From: Bordetella parapertussis
Lineage (GTDB): Bacteria > Pseudomonadota > Gammaproteobacteria > Burkholderiales > Burkholderiaceae_C
DNA: 45,166 nucleotides
Assembly: GCA_945901125.1 (NCBI GenBank)
Contig: CAMDKD010000023.1
Location: forward strand, 1 to 45,166
Direction of reading: 5' to 3'
In this document: positions 33,689 to 41,377 of the stretch, piece after piece
Numbering within the stretch: position 1 is the first letter of the stretch
How the letters are laid out: each line of letters opens with the position of its first letter
Made by a program: the position numbers and the translations under genes
The notes under the pieces: generated by a model
Databases searched by the model: none
The model's input: the letters and a program-made list of their open reading frames with translations, nothing else
Told to the model about the DNA's origin: nothing

Positions 33689-34693
33689 TCAGCGCACCGC
33701 CTGAATGCGTTCGAGCAAACCGGGCGGCCAGCTTTTGCCTATGTCAGATGCTTTGTAACTGTTGGTCACTTGCTGACGGAACGCCGCCACATCAGGCGTG
33801 CTGATGCTCAAACCCTGTTGCTTGAGGAAATCAAGTATTTGTGTTTCTTCCTGCAAGCGGTTGTCGTTGTTGTAGCGTGCGGCAGCTTGCGCGGCTTGTT
33901 GCACTTTGGCTTGTTGCGCCGGTTTCAGGCTGTCCCAGGTTTTCTGGCTGATGGCAATGAACAATGCATCGACCAAATGACCAGTCAACACGACTTGTTT
34001 GCTGACTTCATAAAACCGCGCCGCACGCACCGTGGTCAAGGGGTTGTCTTGGGCGTCTATGGTGCCGGTTTTCAAACCCATGTAGACCTCGCCGAACGAC
34101 AAAGGTGTGGCAGTCGCGCCCAGCGATTCACCGAGAAACAACCATTCTTTGGACGCCGGCATGCGCAGCTTGATACCTTTGAGGTCGGCTGGCGTTTTGA
34201 CAGTGCGCGGTTCGCGCAACACCAACTGTCGAGTGCCCAGGTAAGCGGTGGCCAGCACTTTGATGCCCATGCGTTCGGACACTTGCTTAAAGCCTTCTTC
34301 TCCTATCAGACCGTTGAACACCTTTTGCTGGTGCGGTACATCACGCAATACATAACCAGCGGTGAACACCGAAAAGAAAGGCACCTGGCGCGACAAGTCC
34401 GCGGCAGACACGGTGCTGAGTTCTAAATTGCCTCGCGCCATGGCAGCCGGCTCAGCGGCTTGTTTGAACAAACTGCTGTTGAGGTAAATCTGCACATCAA
34501 ATTCACCGGGCGCGCTCGCCTCCAGGGATTCTTTGAAGACGGTCCACATTCTGGCGTGCCAGTCTTGCGGCACGGCGGGTGTAGAGATGCGCAACACGGT
34601 TTTGCTTTGCGCCCAAGCGGTGTGGGGCAGGGCGGTGGCGAGCAGGCTGCACAGCAGAGCGGCAGGGGCGAGACGTAGGAAAAATACATTCAT
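33689..34693 (-). CDS. dctP: TRAP transporter solute-binding protein (DctP family)
   Basis: A 334-aa periplasmic receptor. Signal peptide MNVFFLRLAPAALLCSLLATALPHTAWAQ. The conserved substrate arginine lies in 'LKGIKLRMPASKEW', and 'FGEVYMGLKTGTIDAQDNPLTTV' is the family motif surrounding the ligand pocket. Because DctP proteins with an Arg salt bridge bind carboxylates, the ligand is an organic acid, but its identity is not readable. A catabolic gene is not adjacent. It diverges from the copper operon with 55 bases between start codons. Confidence 0.93.
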   Translation of the reverse strand: MNVFFLRLAPAALLCSLLATALPHTAWAQSKTVLRISTPAVPQDWHARMWTVFKESLEASAPGEFDVQIYLNSSLFKQAAEPAAMARGNLELSTVSAADLSRQVPFFSVFTAGYVLRDVPHQQKVFNGLIGEEGFKQVSERMGIKVLATAYLGTRQLVLREPRTVKTPADLKGIKLRMPASKEWLFLGESLGATATPLSFGEVYMGLKTGTIDAQDNPLTTVRAARFYEVSKQVVLTGHLVDALFIAISQKTWDSLKPAQQAKVQQAAQAAARYNNDNRLQEETQILDFLKQQGLSISTPDVAAFRQQVTNSYKASDIGKSWPPGLLERIQAVR

Positions 34694-34748
34694 GGGTAGA
34701 TTCTGACATTGACCCGGCGCGAGACCGCTGCTCTGCTAATATGAAGCC

Positions 34749-35180
34749 GTGAAAACGCTACGTCTCTTCTTCGCCTGCCTCTTGGCTGTGGCGCTGCCTT
34801 TGCAAGCCATGGCAGCGGTTTTGCCTGATGCCTGTCACCTCAGCGATGACGCTTTGGTCAGCCATACGCAAGAAGAAATGCACGACATGCAAGAAGCGCA
34901 TGAACATATGCACGCGCAGGACCTGGCTGGTACTGCCTCTCACAGTCATGATCAGCAAGCTTTCTTCTCAGAAGCCGACCCTTATGGGTTGCACGCTTCT
35001 TCTCCGGACAACAGTTGCAAACATTGCGCTCCTTGTTGCATGGGTGTGGCCGTATTGCCCGCCTTAGCCGGGTTCAACCCGCCTGTTCTGGCTCAGTCCA
35101 CCCGCCCTTGGACAGCCCCTGCGCTACTTTCTATTGCGCCCCGTTTGTTCGAGAGACCTCCTAAACGCTTTGCGGTCTAA
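34749..35180 (+). CDS. His/Cys-rich exported protein, CopL/DUF2946-like
   Basis: A 143-aa exported protein starting at GTG (signal peptide MKTLRLFFACLLAVALPLQAMAA). The mature chain is rich in His and Met (HDMQEAHEHMHAQD, SHSHDQQ) and has the cysteine cluster CKHCAPCC at 90-97 plus Cys29. This is the make-up of the CopL/DUF2946 small proteins found at the front of copper-resistance operons, which act as periplasmic copper binders or as translated leader genes. An extended -10-like TGCTAATAT just precedes it. It heads the five-gene copper operon. The family assignment is by composition and position, not by a full-length match. Confidence 0.72.
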   Translation: MKTLRLFFACLLAVALPLQAMAAVLPDACHLSDDALVSHTQEEMHDMQEAHEHMHAQDLAGTASHSHDQQAFFSEADPYGLHASSPDNSCKHCAPCCMGVAVLPALAGFNPPVLAQSTRPWTAPALLSIAPRLFERPPKRFAV

Positions 35181-35211
35181 ACGCTGCTGCCACTAACGGC
35201 AGACACAGCGT
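35181..35211 (+). terminator. intra-operon hairpin after the CopL-like gene
   Basis: Directly after the stop: ACGCTG-CTGCC-actaac-GGCAG-aca-CAGCGT, an 11-bp interrupted stem with a 3-base bulge and a 6-base loop. No T-run follows, so it more likely modulates readthrough or mRNA processing between the CopL-like gene and the TolC gene than ends transcription. Confidence 0.45.
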
Positions 35212-35271
35212 CTTCAGGTGCAAGCTGAATATGTCGGCTTGCTTTTTCTGTGGATTAGCAATGGGTTATCC

Positions 35272-36696
35272 ATGTATTTATTTTTTCAAAAGCGTCGTCA
35301 CGCCATGCTACTGGCCGCTGCACTGTGCAGTTTGACCGCTTGCGTCAGCTACGACGTCAAGCAAGGCATGCAAAGCACTGCGCAAGACACGGCCTCTTTC
35401 AGCGGAGACAGTTTGTCTTTGGCCACCACCGGAGAAGAACGCCGTCAACGCGCATTGTTGACACAACAACTGCTGTCAGTGCCCTTAGGGCAAAAGCAGG
35501 CAGTGGATGTGTTGCTGGTCAACAGTCCGGCGTTTCAAAGCCTGTTGGCGCAGCACTGGGCGCAGGCCTCGGCTACAGCGCAAACCGGGCGAATCAGCAA
35601 TCCCACTGTAGCTATAGAGCGGATAGTGACAGGTAGCGAAACCGAGTTGAACGGCTTGTTGACATTTGGTTTGCTGGATGTGTTGACCTTGCCGCAACGC
35701 GCTGACATCGCGCGTTTGAAACTTGCACAAGCGCAGATACGTTTGAGCGCAGATGTGGTGGATCAAGTCACCTTGGTGCGACAGGCCTGGGTGCGTGCCG
35801 TGGCCGCCAATGCGTCACTGCATTACGCGCACATGGTGGCAGACGCGGCGCAAGCCAGCGACGAGTTGGCGGCGCGCATGCAAGCGGTAGGCAACTTCAA
35901 TGCGCTGACCCGAAGCAGGCACCGCATGTTCCATTTACAAGCTCAAATGCAACTGGCCGCCGCGAAACAGCTGAAGTTGTCGCGCACTGAAGAACTGGTC
36001 AGATTGCTTGGACTTGATGCGGCACAGGCGATGCAATTACAACTGCCCGACAAATTGCCGGACTTGCCGTCTCAGGCTCTTGATATTCAAATCGCTGCCA
36101 CGCAAGCGGTGCAACAGCGCCTGGACATACGCATGGCCAAGGCCGAATTGGAGACTGCAGCCCGTGCCCAGGGATTGACCGGCATCACCAGTCGACTGGA
36201 CGTGGAATTGACGGTGATAGGCGGCACGGTCAACAGCAGCGGCACCACCACCAAACACAGCGGCGCACAGATCAGCTTCAAACTTCCCTTGTTCGATGCT
36301 GGAGATATGCAACGCACACAAATGAACGCACAAACATTGGGAGCGGCTAACCGCTTGCAGGCGACAGCCTTAGAGGCAGCTTCGGGTTTGCGTGAAACAC
36401 ACGCGGCTTACCTGAGCGCATTCGGCATTGCGCGTCAATTCAAAGACGAGTTGTTGCCGCTGCGCCAGCGCATAGCCGATGAAAACCTGCTGCGCTACAA
36501 CGCCATGCAAATCGGTGTGTTTGATTTGCTGGCAGATGCCGCCGACCAAAGCGCCACCGTTTCAGCAGCCATGGATGCGCAACAGCAGTTTTGGCTCAGC
36601 GATGCCGCGCTGCAATCCAGCCTCATAGGCAGGCCTTTGTCATTCAGTTTGTCCGTCAGCAAGAACGACAACAACAGCGGCGCTGCCGCCCATTAA
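35272..36696 (+). CDS. TolC-family lipoprotein of the copper operon
   Basis: A 474-aa outer-membrane efflux-type protein. From the ATG at 35272 a signal peptide leads to a lipobox, AAALCSLTAC, followed by VSYD; an upstream GTG at 35218 would add 18 residues without signal character. The body has TolC-like helical repeats ('LTLPQRADIARLKLAQAQIRLSADVVDQVTLVRQAWVRAVAAN', 'AAYLSAFGIARQFKDELLPLRQRIADENLLRYNAMQIGVFDLLADA'). It lies next to a multicopper oxidase, not next to a pump. Fusions or pairs of CusC-like proteins with multicopper oxidases are seen in copper-detoxification operons. It might also serve the RND pump at 26-29 kb. Confidence 0.88.
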   Translation: MYLFFQKRRHAMLLAAALCSLTACVSYDVKQGMQSTAQDTASFSGDSLSLATTGEERRQRALLTQQLLSVPLGQKQAVDVLLVNSPAFQSLLAQHWAQASATAQTGRISNPTVAIERIVTGSETELNGLLTFGLLDVLTLPQRADIARLKLAQAQIRLSADVVDQVTLVRQAWVRAVAANASLHYAHMVADAAQASDELAARMQAVGNFNALTRSRHRMFHLQAQMQLAAAKQLKLSRTEELVRLLGLDAAQAMQLQLPDKLPDLPSQALDIQIAATQAVQQRLDIRMAKAELETAARAQGLTGITSRLDVELTVIGGTVNSSGTTTKHSGAQISFKLPLFDAGDMQRTQMNAQTLGAANRLQATALEAASGLRETHAAYLSAFGIARQFKDELLPLRQRIADENLLRYNAMQIGVFDLLADAADQSATVSAAMDAQQQFWLSDAALQSSLIGRPLSFSLSVSKNDNNSGAAAH

Positions 36697-36708
36697 GGAT
36701 TACATCAA

Positions 36709-38100
36709 ATGTCAAGCAGAAGAGATTTTTTCAAATGGGCCGGTGTGGCAGGGGCTGTCTCAGCCGCCGCCGTCAGCCGATATAGCTTGGCCGCTATTCC
36801 TGAACCGCACAGCCATGTCAGTGCCACCACCATGCCTCCATTGCCATCCGAGTCTGTGCCTTACCAACCCGTGGTCACCTTGAACGGCTGGACCTTGCCC
36901 TGGCACATGAAAGACGGTGTCAAAGAATTCCATCTGGTGGCAGAACCCGTGGTGCGCGAATTGGCACCTGGCATGAAAGCGCGTTTATGGGGATACAACG
37001 GGCAAAGCCCGGGCCCGACGATTGAAGTGGTCGAAGGCGATAAGGTGCGAATTTTTGTGACCAATAAACTGCCGGAGCACACCAGTGTGCACTGGCATGG
37101 TCAGCGTTTGCCCAATGGCATGGACGGCGTCACGGGACTAACCCAAAAAGGCATAGAGCCCGGCCAAACATTTGTTTACGAGTTTGTCGCGCGCCGGGCA
37201 GGAACCTTTATGTACCACCCGCATGCGGACGAGATGACGCAAATCGCCATGGGCATGATGGGTATGTGGATCACACACCCGCGTCAGCCGCACCCACTGA
37301 TCAGTGAGGTGCAGCGGGATTTTTGTTTTTTGATGAACTCGTATGACATTGAGCCCGGTAGCTTCAGGCCCAACATCATGACCATGACGGACTTCAATTT
37401 GTGGACTTGGAACAGCCGTGTTTTTCCGGGGATTGACAGTTTGAATGTGCGCTTGAACGACAAGGTTCGCATACGCATAGGCAACCTGACCATGACAAAT
37501 CACCCCATACATTTGCACGGCCACGAGTTTCAAGTGACCGGCACCGATGGCGGTGCAATACCTTTAAGCGCCCGCTGGAGCGAGGTGACCACGGACATTG
37601 CTGTTGGCCAAATGCGGCAAATTGAATTTGTGGCGGATGAGGAGGGCGACTGGGCGTTTCATTGCCACAAAAGCCACCACACCATGAACGCCATGGGACA
37701 TAAGTTACCGACCATGATCGGTGTTGAGCAAGCGGACTTGGCTAAAAAAATCAACCGCTTGATTCCGGACTACATGAGCATGGGTCAACACGGCATGGCA
37801 GACATGGCTGAGATGGAAATGCCCATGCCGGACAACACATTGCCCATGATGACCGGCCAGGGGCCGTTCGGCGGCTTGGGCATGGGCGGCATGTTCAGCG
37901 TGTTGAAAGTGCGACGTGACCAGGCACCTGGCGATTACAGCAACCCGGGTTGGTACCAACACCCGCCCGGTACGCTTGCAACCGAGTACCAGGGCGAAGT
38001 CGCCGCGCCGTTGCATTCATCTGATGATTTGTCAGAACCAGCTGCTGCTATTGAAGTGCAAATACGCAAGCCTGGCGGGGGACACAATGGACATGAATGA
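36709..38100 (+). CDS. multicopper oxidase, Tat-exported (copper oxidase/laccase-like)
   Basis: A 463-aa blue copper oxidase. Tat signal MSSRRDFFKWAGVAGAV. Copper sites: HWHG at 128-131, HPH at 170-172, HPIHLHGH at 265-272 and HCHKSHH at 318-324, with Cys319 as the type 1 thiolate and Met329 as probable axial ligand. This gives a full T1 plus trinuclear T2/T3 set. After the third domain a Met-rich stretch (about 356-395, 11 Met) resembles the copper-sequestering inserts of CueO and CopA. It probably oxidises Cu(I) to Cu(II) in the periplasm. It starts 12 bases after the TolC-type gene. At about 460 aa it is shorter than PcoA/CopA (around 600). Confidence 0.94.
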   Translation: MSSRRDFFKWAGVAGAVSAAAVSRYSLAAIPEPHSHVSATTMPPLPSESVPYQPVVTLNGWTLPWHMKDGVKEFHLVAEPVVRELAPGMKARLWGYNGQSPGPTIEVVEGDKVRIFVTNKLPEHTSVHWHGQRLPNGMDGVTGLTQKGIEPGQTFVYEFVARRAGTFMYHPHADEMTQIAMGMMGMWITHPRQPHPLISEVQRDFCFLMNSYDIEPGSFRPNIMTMTDFNLWTWNSRVFPGIDSLNVRLNDKVRIRIGNLTMTNHPIHLHGHEFQVTGTDGGAIPLSARWSEVTTDIAVGQMRQIEFVADEEGDWAFHCHKSHHTMNAMGHKLPTMIGVEQADLAKKINRLIPDYMSMGQHGMADMAEMEMPMPDNTLPMMTGQGPFGGLGMGGMFSVLKVRRDQAPGDYSNPGWYQHPPGTLATEYQGEVAAPLHSSDDLSEPAAAIEVQIRKPGGGHNGHE

Positions 38101-38183
38101 TGATTCCGGTGATAGGCTGAGTGCAGAGGCTGGATTTCAAACAAGCATTCAACGAATTTAAACTTATTTAAACGGAGATACAC

Positions 38184-38672
38184 ATGAAACTGCATTCCTA
38201 TTTTTTGGCGTTCGCTGTCTGTCTGACAAGCACCATGGCGCTGGCACACGGTGACGGCAAGCAAGAAGAAGATTTCGGTCAGCCAGGCGATCCCTTGCAG
38301 ATCAACCGCACCGTCAAAGTCGAGATGCGCGACAACATGCGTTTCTCGCCAGACAAAATCAAGGTGAAAAAAGGCGACACGGTTTTGTTCGTCATACACA
38401 ACGGCGGGGCGATAAAACACGAGTTTGTGTTGGGCACTGAAAAGGAATTGAAAGCCCACAACGAATTCATGAAGCAAAACCCTGACATGGAGCACGACGA
38501 CGACAGCATGGTCAGTCTTGCGCCTGGCGACACCGCTGAGATCATCTGGAAATTCAGTCGCAGCGGTGCTGTGAATTTCGCTTGTTTGCAACCCGGGCAT
38601 TACGCTGCGGGTATGAAAGGCAGCGTGTCAGTCATCGGGTCACCCGGCAAGCACTCAAGCGCCAAGCATTGA
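38184..38672 (+). CDS. cupredoxin domain periplasmic copper protein
   Basis: A 162-aa exported protein (signal peptide MKLHSYFLAFAVCLTSTMALA). The plastocyanin-like fold has 'MRFSPDKIKVKKGDTVLFVIHNGGAIKHEFVLG' with ligand His79, and 'NFACLQPGHYAAGMKGSV' with Cys134, His139 and Met144, a complete type 1 copper site. A Met/His/Asp-rich loop (EFMKQNPDMEHDDDSM, about 94-109) sits between them. It may pass copper or electrons to or from the multicopper oxidase. 83 bases separate it from that gene. Confidence 0.92.
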   Translation: MKLHSYFLAFAVCLTSTMALAHGDGKQEEDFGQPGDPLQINRTVKVEMRDNMRFSPDKIKVKKGDTVLFVIHNGGAIKHEFVLGTEKELKAHNEFMKQNPDMEHDDDSMVSLAPGDTAEIIWKFSRSGAVNFACLQPGHYAAGMKGSVSVIGSPGKHSSAKH

Positions 38673-38696
38673 TTTCATCAGCTTTGAAAGCACGTC

Positions 38697-39011
38697 ATGA
38701 ATTTCTTCAGAAGATTTTTTTTCACTAGCGCACTCTTATTTCTAAGTTGCCTGTTATTGACTGTGCCGGCACGGGCGGACACCGACAAGTTCATGGCCGA
38801 AGGTGTGGTGCGAAAAATTGACCCCGACAACCGCAAAATCACGCTCAAACACGGTGAGATCAAAAATCTGCAAATGCCCGGTATGACCATGGTGTTCCGT
38901 TTACAGGAAACGGTCAACATAGACAAACTGCAAGCCGGTGACAAAGTGCTGTTCCATGTGGAAAAGTTAGACGGCGCATTTGTGATCACGGATTTGCAAG
39001 GGTCTCCCTGA
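38697..39011 (+). CDS. CusF-like periplasmic copper-binding protein
   Basis: A 104-aa exported protein with a hydrophobic signal (RRFFFTSALLFLSCLLLTVPARA). The CusF-domain binding segment reads KHGEIKNLQMPGMTMVF, with His52, Met63 and Met65 matching CusF His36, Met47 and Met49. The tryptophan that caps Cu(I) in E. coli CusF (Trp44) is Met60 here, a common variant of the domain. It is the last gene of the copper operon and presumably delivers Cu(I) or Ag(I) to an efflux pump, yet no pump gene lies in this operon. Confidence 0.9.
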   Translation: MNFFRRFFFTSALLFLSCLLLTVPARADTDKFMAEGVVRKIDPDNRKITLKHGEIKNLQMPGMTMVFRLQETVNIDKLQAGDKVLFHVEKLDGAFVITDLQGSP

Positions 39012-39078
39012 AGACACACCGCTTAAATACCGATGCGTTCTTAGAATGCAATTTGATCTCTTTTGAACAATCCCTGTC

Positions 39079-39699
39079 ATGACCGCCGCTGCAACCGATA
39101 CTATTCCGCTTTTCCCCTTGTCTCACGGGGTGTTCCCTGATGGTATGTTGCAGTTGCAGATATTTGAAGTGCGTTACCTGGACTTGATCAAACGCTGCCA
39201 CCGGGAACAAAAACCGTTTGGCGTGGCCTGGTTAAAAAAAGGCAGCGAGGTACAAGTGCCTGGCGAGCAGCCGCTGATGCACTCGCACGGTTGTTTGGCG
39301 CATATCCGGGAGTTTGAACAACTTCAACCCGCCTTGCTGCGCATACTGTGCCAAGGCGGTTTGCGCTTTGAATTACACGATGTCAAGCCCGGGCCATATG
39401 GCGTATGGCAGGGCAGCGTGACTTACCTGCCGCAGGATCCGCCGATGGAGTTGCCGTCCGATTGGCAGTTGCATGCTGATCGTCTGGGGAAATGGATTCG
39501 CACAGCGCAGCAGCAAGGATTGCAGGACAGATTGCCATTGTTTGCGCCTTACCATTTGGACGAATGCGGCTGGGTGGCTAACCGTTTTGCCGAGGTTTTG
39601 CCTATGGAGCCTGAGCAAAAACTTCAGCTCATGCTCGAATCCGACCCGGTCAAACGCATGGCGGCGGTGGTCGGTTTTTTGTCAGAAGAAGAGGGATAG
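39079..39699 (+). CDS. LON-protease substrate-binding-domain protein
   Basis: A 206-aa cytoplasmic protein containing only the N-terminal (PUA-like) LON domain: 'TIPLFPLSHGVFPDGMLQLQIFEVRYLDLIKRC', 'GCLAHIREFEQL', 'LRILCQGGLRFELHD'. The ATPase and protease parts of Lon are absent, as is normal for this stand-alone family. The precise role is unknown. It follows the copper operon after 67 bases, apparently as a separate unit. Confidence 0.9.
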   Translation: MTAAATDTIPLFPLSHGVFPDGMLQLQIFEVRYLDLIKRCHREQKPFGVAWLKKGSEVQVPGEQPLMHSHGCLAHIREFEQLQPALLRILCQGGLRFELHDVKPGPYGVWQGSVTYLPQDPPMELPSDWQLHADRLGKWIRTAQQQGLQDRLPLFAPYHLDECGWVANRFAEVLPMEPEQKLQLMLESDPVKRMAAVVGFLSEEEG

Positions 39700-39747
39700 T
39701 CCACGAAAGCATCTCGGTCGCTGTTGAACCTCAGCCTTCGGGTTGGC

Positions 39748-39909
39748 TTAGGATTTATCTAGCGGGTTTTTCAGCAGCTTTTTTCCAGATAAATCGTTGT
39801 CTTTTAAGGATTTGCCAAATGCGGGTGAGTTAAGTGAATACCTGCCAGTGGAAAACAGAAATCCGATCACGGCAAAGATTCCCAAAATAATGAGGCCAGT
39901 TTTGCTCAT
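39748..39909 (-). CDS. 53-aa small membrane protein
   Basis: ATG at 39909 is preceded by TAGGAGAC at a good distance, one of the best Shine-Dalgarno sites in the window. The product starts MSKTGLIILGIFAVIGFLFS, a single membrane helix, and continues with a polar tail of about 33 residues that is Lys-, Ser- and Leu-rich (SLKDNDLSGKKLLKNPLDKS at the end). The stop is TAA at 39748. The codons look coding and the topology is sensible, so it is called despite its size. No family is recognised. Confidence 0.6.
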   Translation of the reverse strand: MSKTGLIILGIFAVIGFLFSTGRYSLNSPAFGKSLKDNDLSGKKLLKNPLDKS

Positions 39910-40018
39910 ATACGTCTCCTATGTAAAGTTCTTTTGATCATAATTCATTCACGTCACGCGGGCAGGACAGGGTGGTGTCGTAAGTCATGCCAAATCGTAC
40001 TTGACCAAAGCAATTGAT

Positions 40019-40222
40019 TCACTCTTTTTCAGATACCTTGGCCTGCCGTTGCTTGGCCCGAAGCGGCGTACCCAGCAGGTACAACACCAGCCCCAGTGGA
40101 ATTACGCCGTAAAGCAGAAAAGTGAAAATCGCGCCCAGCACGCTGCCGTTGGAGGCCGTGGCCTCAACCACGCTCATCAGTACAACCACGAAGATCCAGC
40201 CTATGGCGACGATGTAAAGCAT
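40019..40222 (-). CDS. small inner-membrane protein, two helices
   Basis: A 67-aa protein from the ATG at 40222, preceded by AAGGAG about 9 bases upstream. It has two hydrophobic segments (LYIVAIGWIFVVVLMSVVEA and AIFTFLLYGVIPLGLVLYLLG) and a short basic tail (RAKQRQAKVSEKE). An upstream in-frame ATG at 40279 would add 19 polar residues and is less likely. This resembles small uncharacterised Burkholderiales membrane proteins. Function unknown. Confidence 0.75.
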   Translation of the reverse strand: MLYIVAIGWIFVVVLMSVVEATASNGSVLGAIFTFLLYGVIPLGLVLYLLGTPLRAKQRQAKVSEKE

Positions 40223-40288
40223 GCCGGTTATCTCCTTGTGGGCATCAGTTTCTTTCAGCGAAGGATTACACTGAAACAACTGACTGCC

Positions 40289-40636
40289 ATGAACTCTATC
40301 TTACGTACTAGTTTGCTGCTGATGCCGTGTTTATTTCTGGCTGCTTTGAATGGTTGTGCCAATACACAAAATATTCTGGCGTGTAACCGCATGTCCTATG
40401 AGCAGGCGCCGCCTGTGTATGAACGCGCGGCAGCGCTGGAGTTGAACCGCTGTGCGAGTGGCATGGCCACGCCGGGTTTGCAGTCACACAAGCTGGGTTT
40501 GGCAGCCAACCCATTTTTTTGCGAGCAGTGGGCGCAGGATCGGGATATCAATTACGACGCGCGGCGCGCCATTTTCGAGGCGTGCACCAAAGGTCAGGTT
40601 GCAACCAATGTGCCTGCGGTTGTGTCGCCACGGTGA
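40289..40636 (+). CDS. small lipoprotein, unknown function
   Basis: A 115-aa protein. From the ATG at 40289 a signal peptide with lipobox AALNGC precedes ANTQNILACNRMSYEQ. The mature part has five further cysteines. Homology is not recognised. The start is fixed by the lipoprotein signal; the open frame further upstream overlaps the divergent membrane-protein gene. It converges on the next gene with 4 bases between stops. Confidence 0.72.
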   Translation: MNSILRTSLLLMPCLFLAALNGCANTQNILACNRMSYEQAPPVYERAAALELNRCASGMATPGLQSHKLGLAANPFFCEQWAQDRDINYDARRAIFEACTKGQVATNVPAVVSPR

Positions 40637-40640
40637 AAGT

Positions 40641-40997
40641 TCAAACGCAAGGGTAGTTGGCCACCATGATTTCGCGCACCACGCTGGCGGCGTTGTAACG
40701 CATCAGTTCCGGCCTCTGCTGCAATTGAAGAATCACCAACTCTGTGATCTGGTTGATCTCGGTTTGTTCCTGCATACAAATAGGCGCTGATTTCATTAGC
40801 ATCAATGTATCGACCACACCCATGATGTAGTTGCGCCCACTGAAACGAATGTCTTCTTGAGGCGAAAGCAGACTGGCTTGTAATTCGGCAGCCGTCAAAA
40901 AACGTATGCTTTTCGCCGCATGCACAGATGTCAGCGGGACTAAACACAATGCGCTGGCCAGACAAACCGCTTGAATCAGTTGCTCAGGGCGCTTCAA
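40641..40997 (-). CDS. Rap1a/Tai-like small exported protein
   Basis: A 118-aa protein read from a TTG at 40997 (product begins MKRPEQLIQAVCLASALCLV, a good signal peptide; AAGG lies 7-8 bases upstream). The mature part, 'YIMGVVDTLMLMKSAPICMQEQTEINQITELVILQLQQRPELMRYNAASVVREIMVANYPC', has the pattern of the Rap1a/Tai domain, which includes immunity proteins of type VI effectors: a helix with GVVD, a Cys, then a terminal YPC. An ATG at 41048 is in frame but would lose the signal peptide position. It overlaps the cytochrome gene by 14 bases. No effector gene is adjacent, so an immunity role is not claimed. Confidence 0.7.
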   Translation of the reverse strand: MKRPEQLIQAVCLASALCLVPLTSVHAAKSIRFLTAAELQASLLSPQEDIRFSGRNYIMGVVDTLMLMKSAPICMQEQTEINQITELVILQLQQRPELMRYNAASVVREIMVANYPCV

Positions 40998-41295
40998 CCG
41001 TGACCTTGATGCTGTTGAACCAGGCGGAGAGTTGCGCAATTTCCGCATCTGTCAATGGCTTGGCTATGTAGCCCATTACCTCGTGCTGGCGTTTGCCGCT
41101 GCGGTAATTTTTCAATTGTTCGCTCAGATAAATGGCTTGTTGACCGGCCAGGTTGGGTGCGCCAGGCATGGTAGCTACGCCGTTGTATCCGTGACAAAGC
41201 GCACACGCCGTATCGGCTTTAGCGCGGCCTTCAGCCGCGTCATCTGCAAAACTATTGAAGGCGACTAGCGCCAATACAAATACAAATTTCTTCAT
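40984..41295 (-). CDS. class I cytochrome c
   Basis: A 103-aa exported monohaem cytochrome. Short signal MKKFVFVLALVAFNSFA, haem motif CALCH at 31-35, 'PNLAGQQAIYLSEQLKNYRSGKR' and axial Met74 in HEVMGYIAKPL, all as in cytochrome c553/c4-type domains. It is placed downstream of the sorbosone dehydrogenase gene and is likely its electron acceptor. A terminator-like hairpin just before its start suggests it is expressed at a lower level than the dehydrogenase. Confidence 0.9.
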   Translation of the reverse strand: MKKFVFVLALVAFNSFADDAAEGRAKADTACALCHGYNGVATMPGAPNLAGQQAIYLSEQLKNYRSGKRQHEVMGYIAKPLTDAEIAQLSAWFNSIKVTVEAP

Positions 41296-41307
41296 TTTTT
41301 TCTCGTG

Positions 41308-41338
41308 AAAAAGCGGGGCCTCGTGAGAGACCCCGCTA
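41308..41338 (-). terminator. Rho-independent terminator between sorbosone dehydrogenase and cytochrome c
   Basis: On the minus strand AGCGGGG-t-CTC-tcac-GAG-g-CCCCGCT is followed directly by TTTTT. The stem has ten GC-rich pairs with one internal mismatch and a 4-base loop. It lies 40 bases after the dehydrogenase stop and 13 bases before the cytochrome ATG, leaving no room for a promoter in between, so partial readthrough is implied. Confidence 0.85.
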
Positions 41339-41377
41339 CAGAAAAGAACACAGGCCGTAGCCTGTGATCACACCTGA

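Noticed and set aside
39729..39752. Bidirectional terminator CCTCAGCC...GGCTTAGG between the LON-domain gene and the 53-aa gene
   Set aside because: The stem has a mismatch, an 8-base loop and no T-run on either side, so support is too weak.
40001..40288. N-terminal extension of the small lipoprotein
   Set aside because: It would overlap the divergent membrane-protein gene and place the lipoprotein signal in mid-chain.
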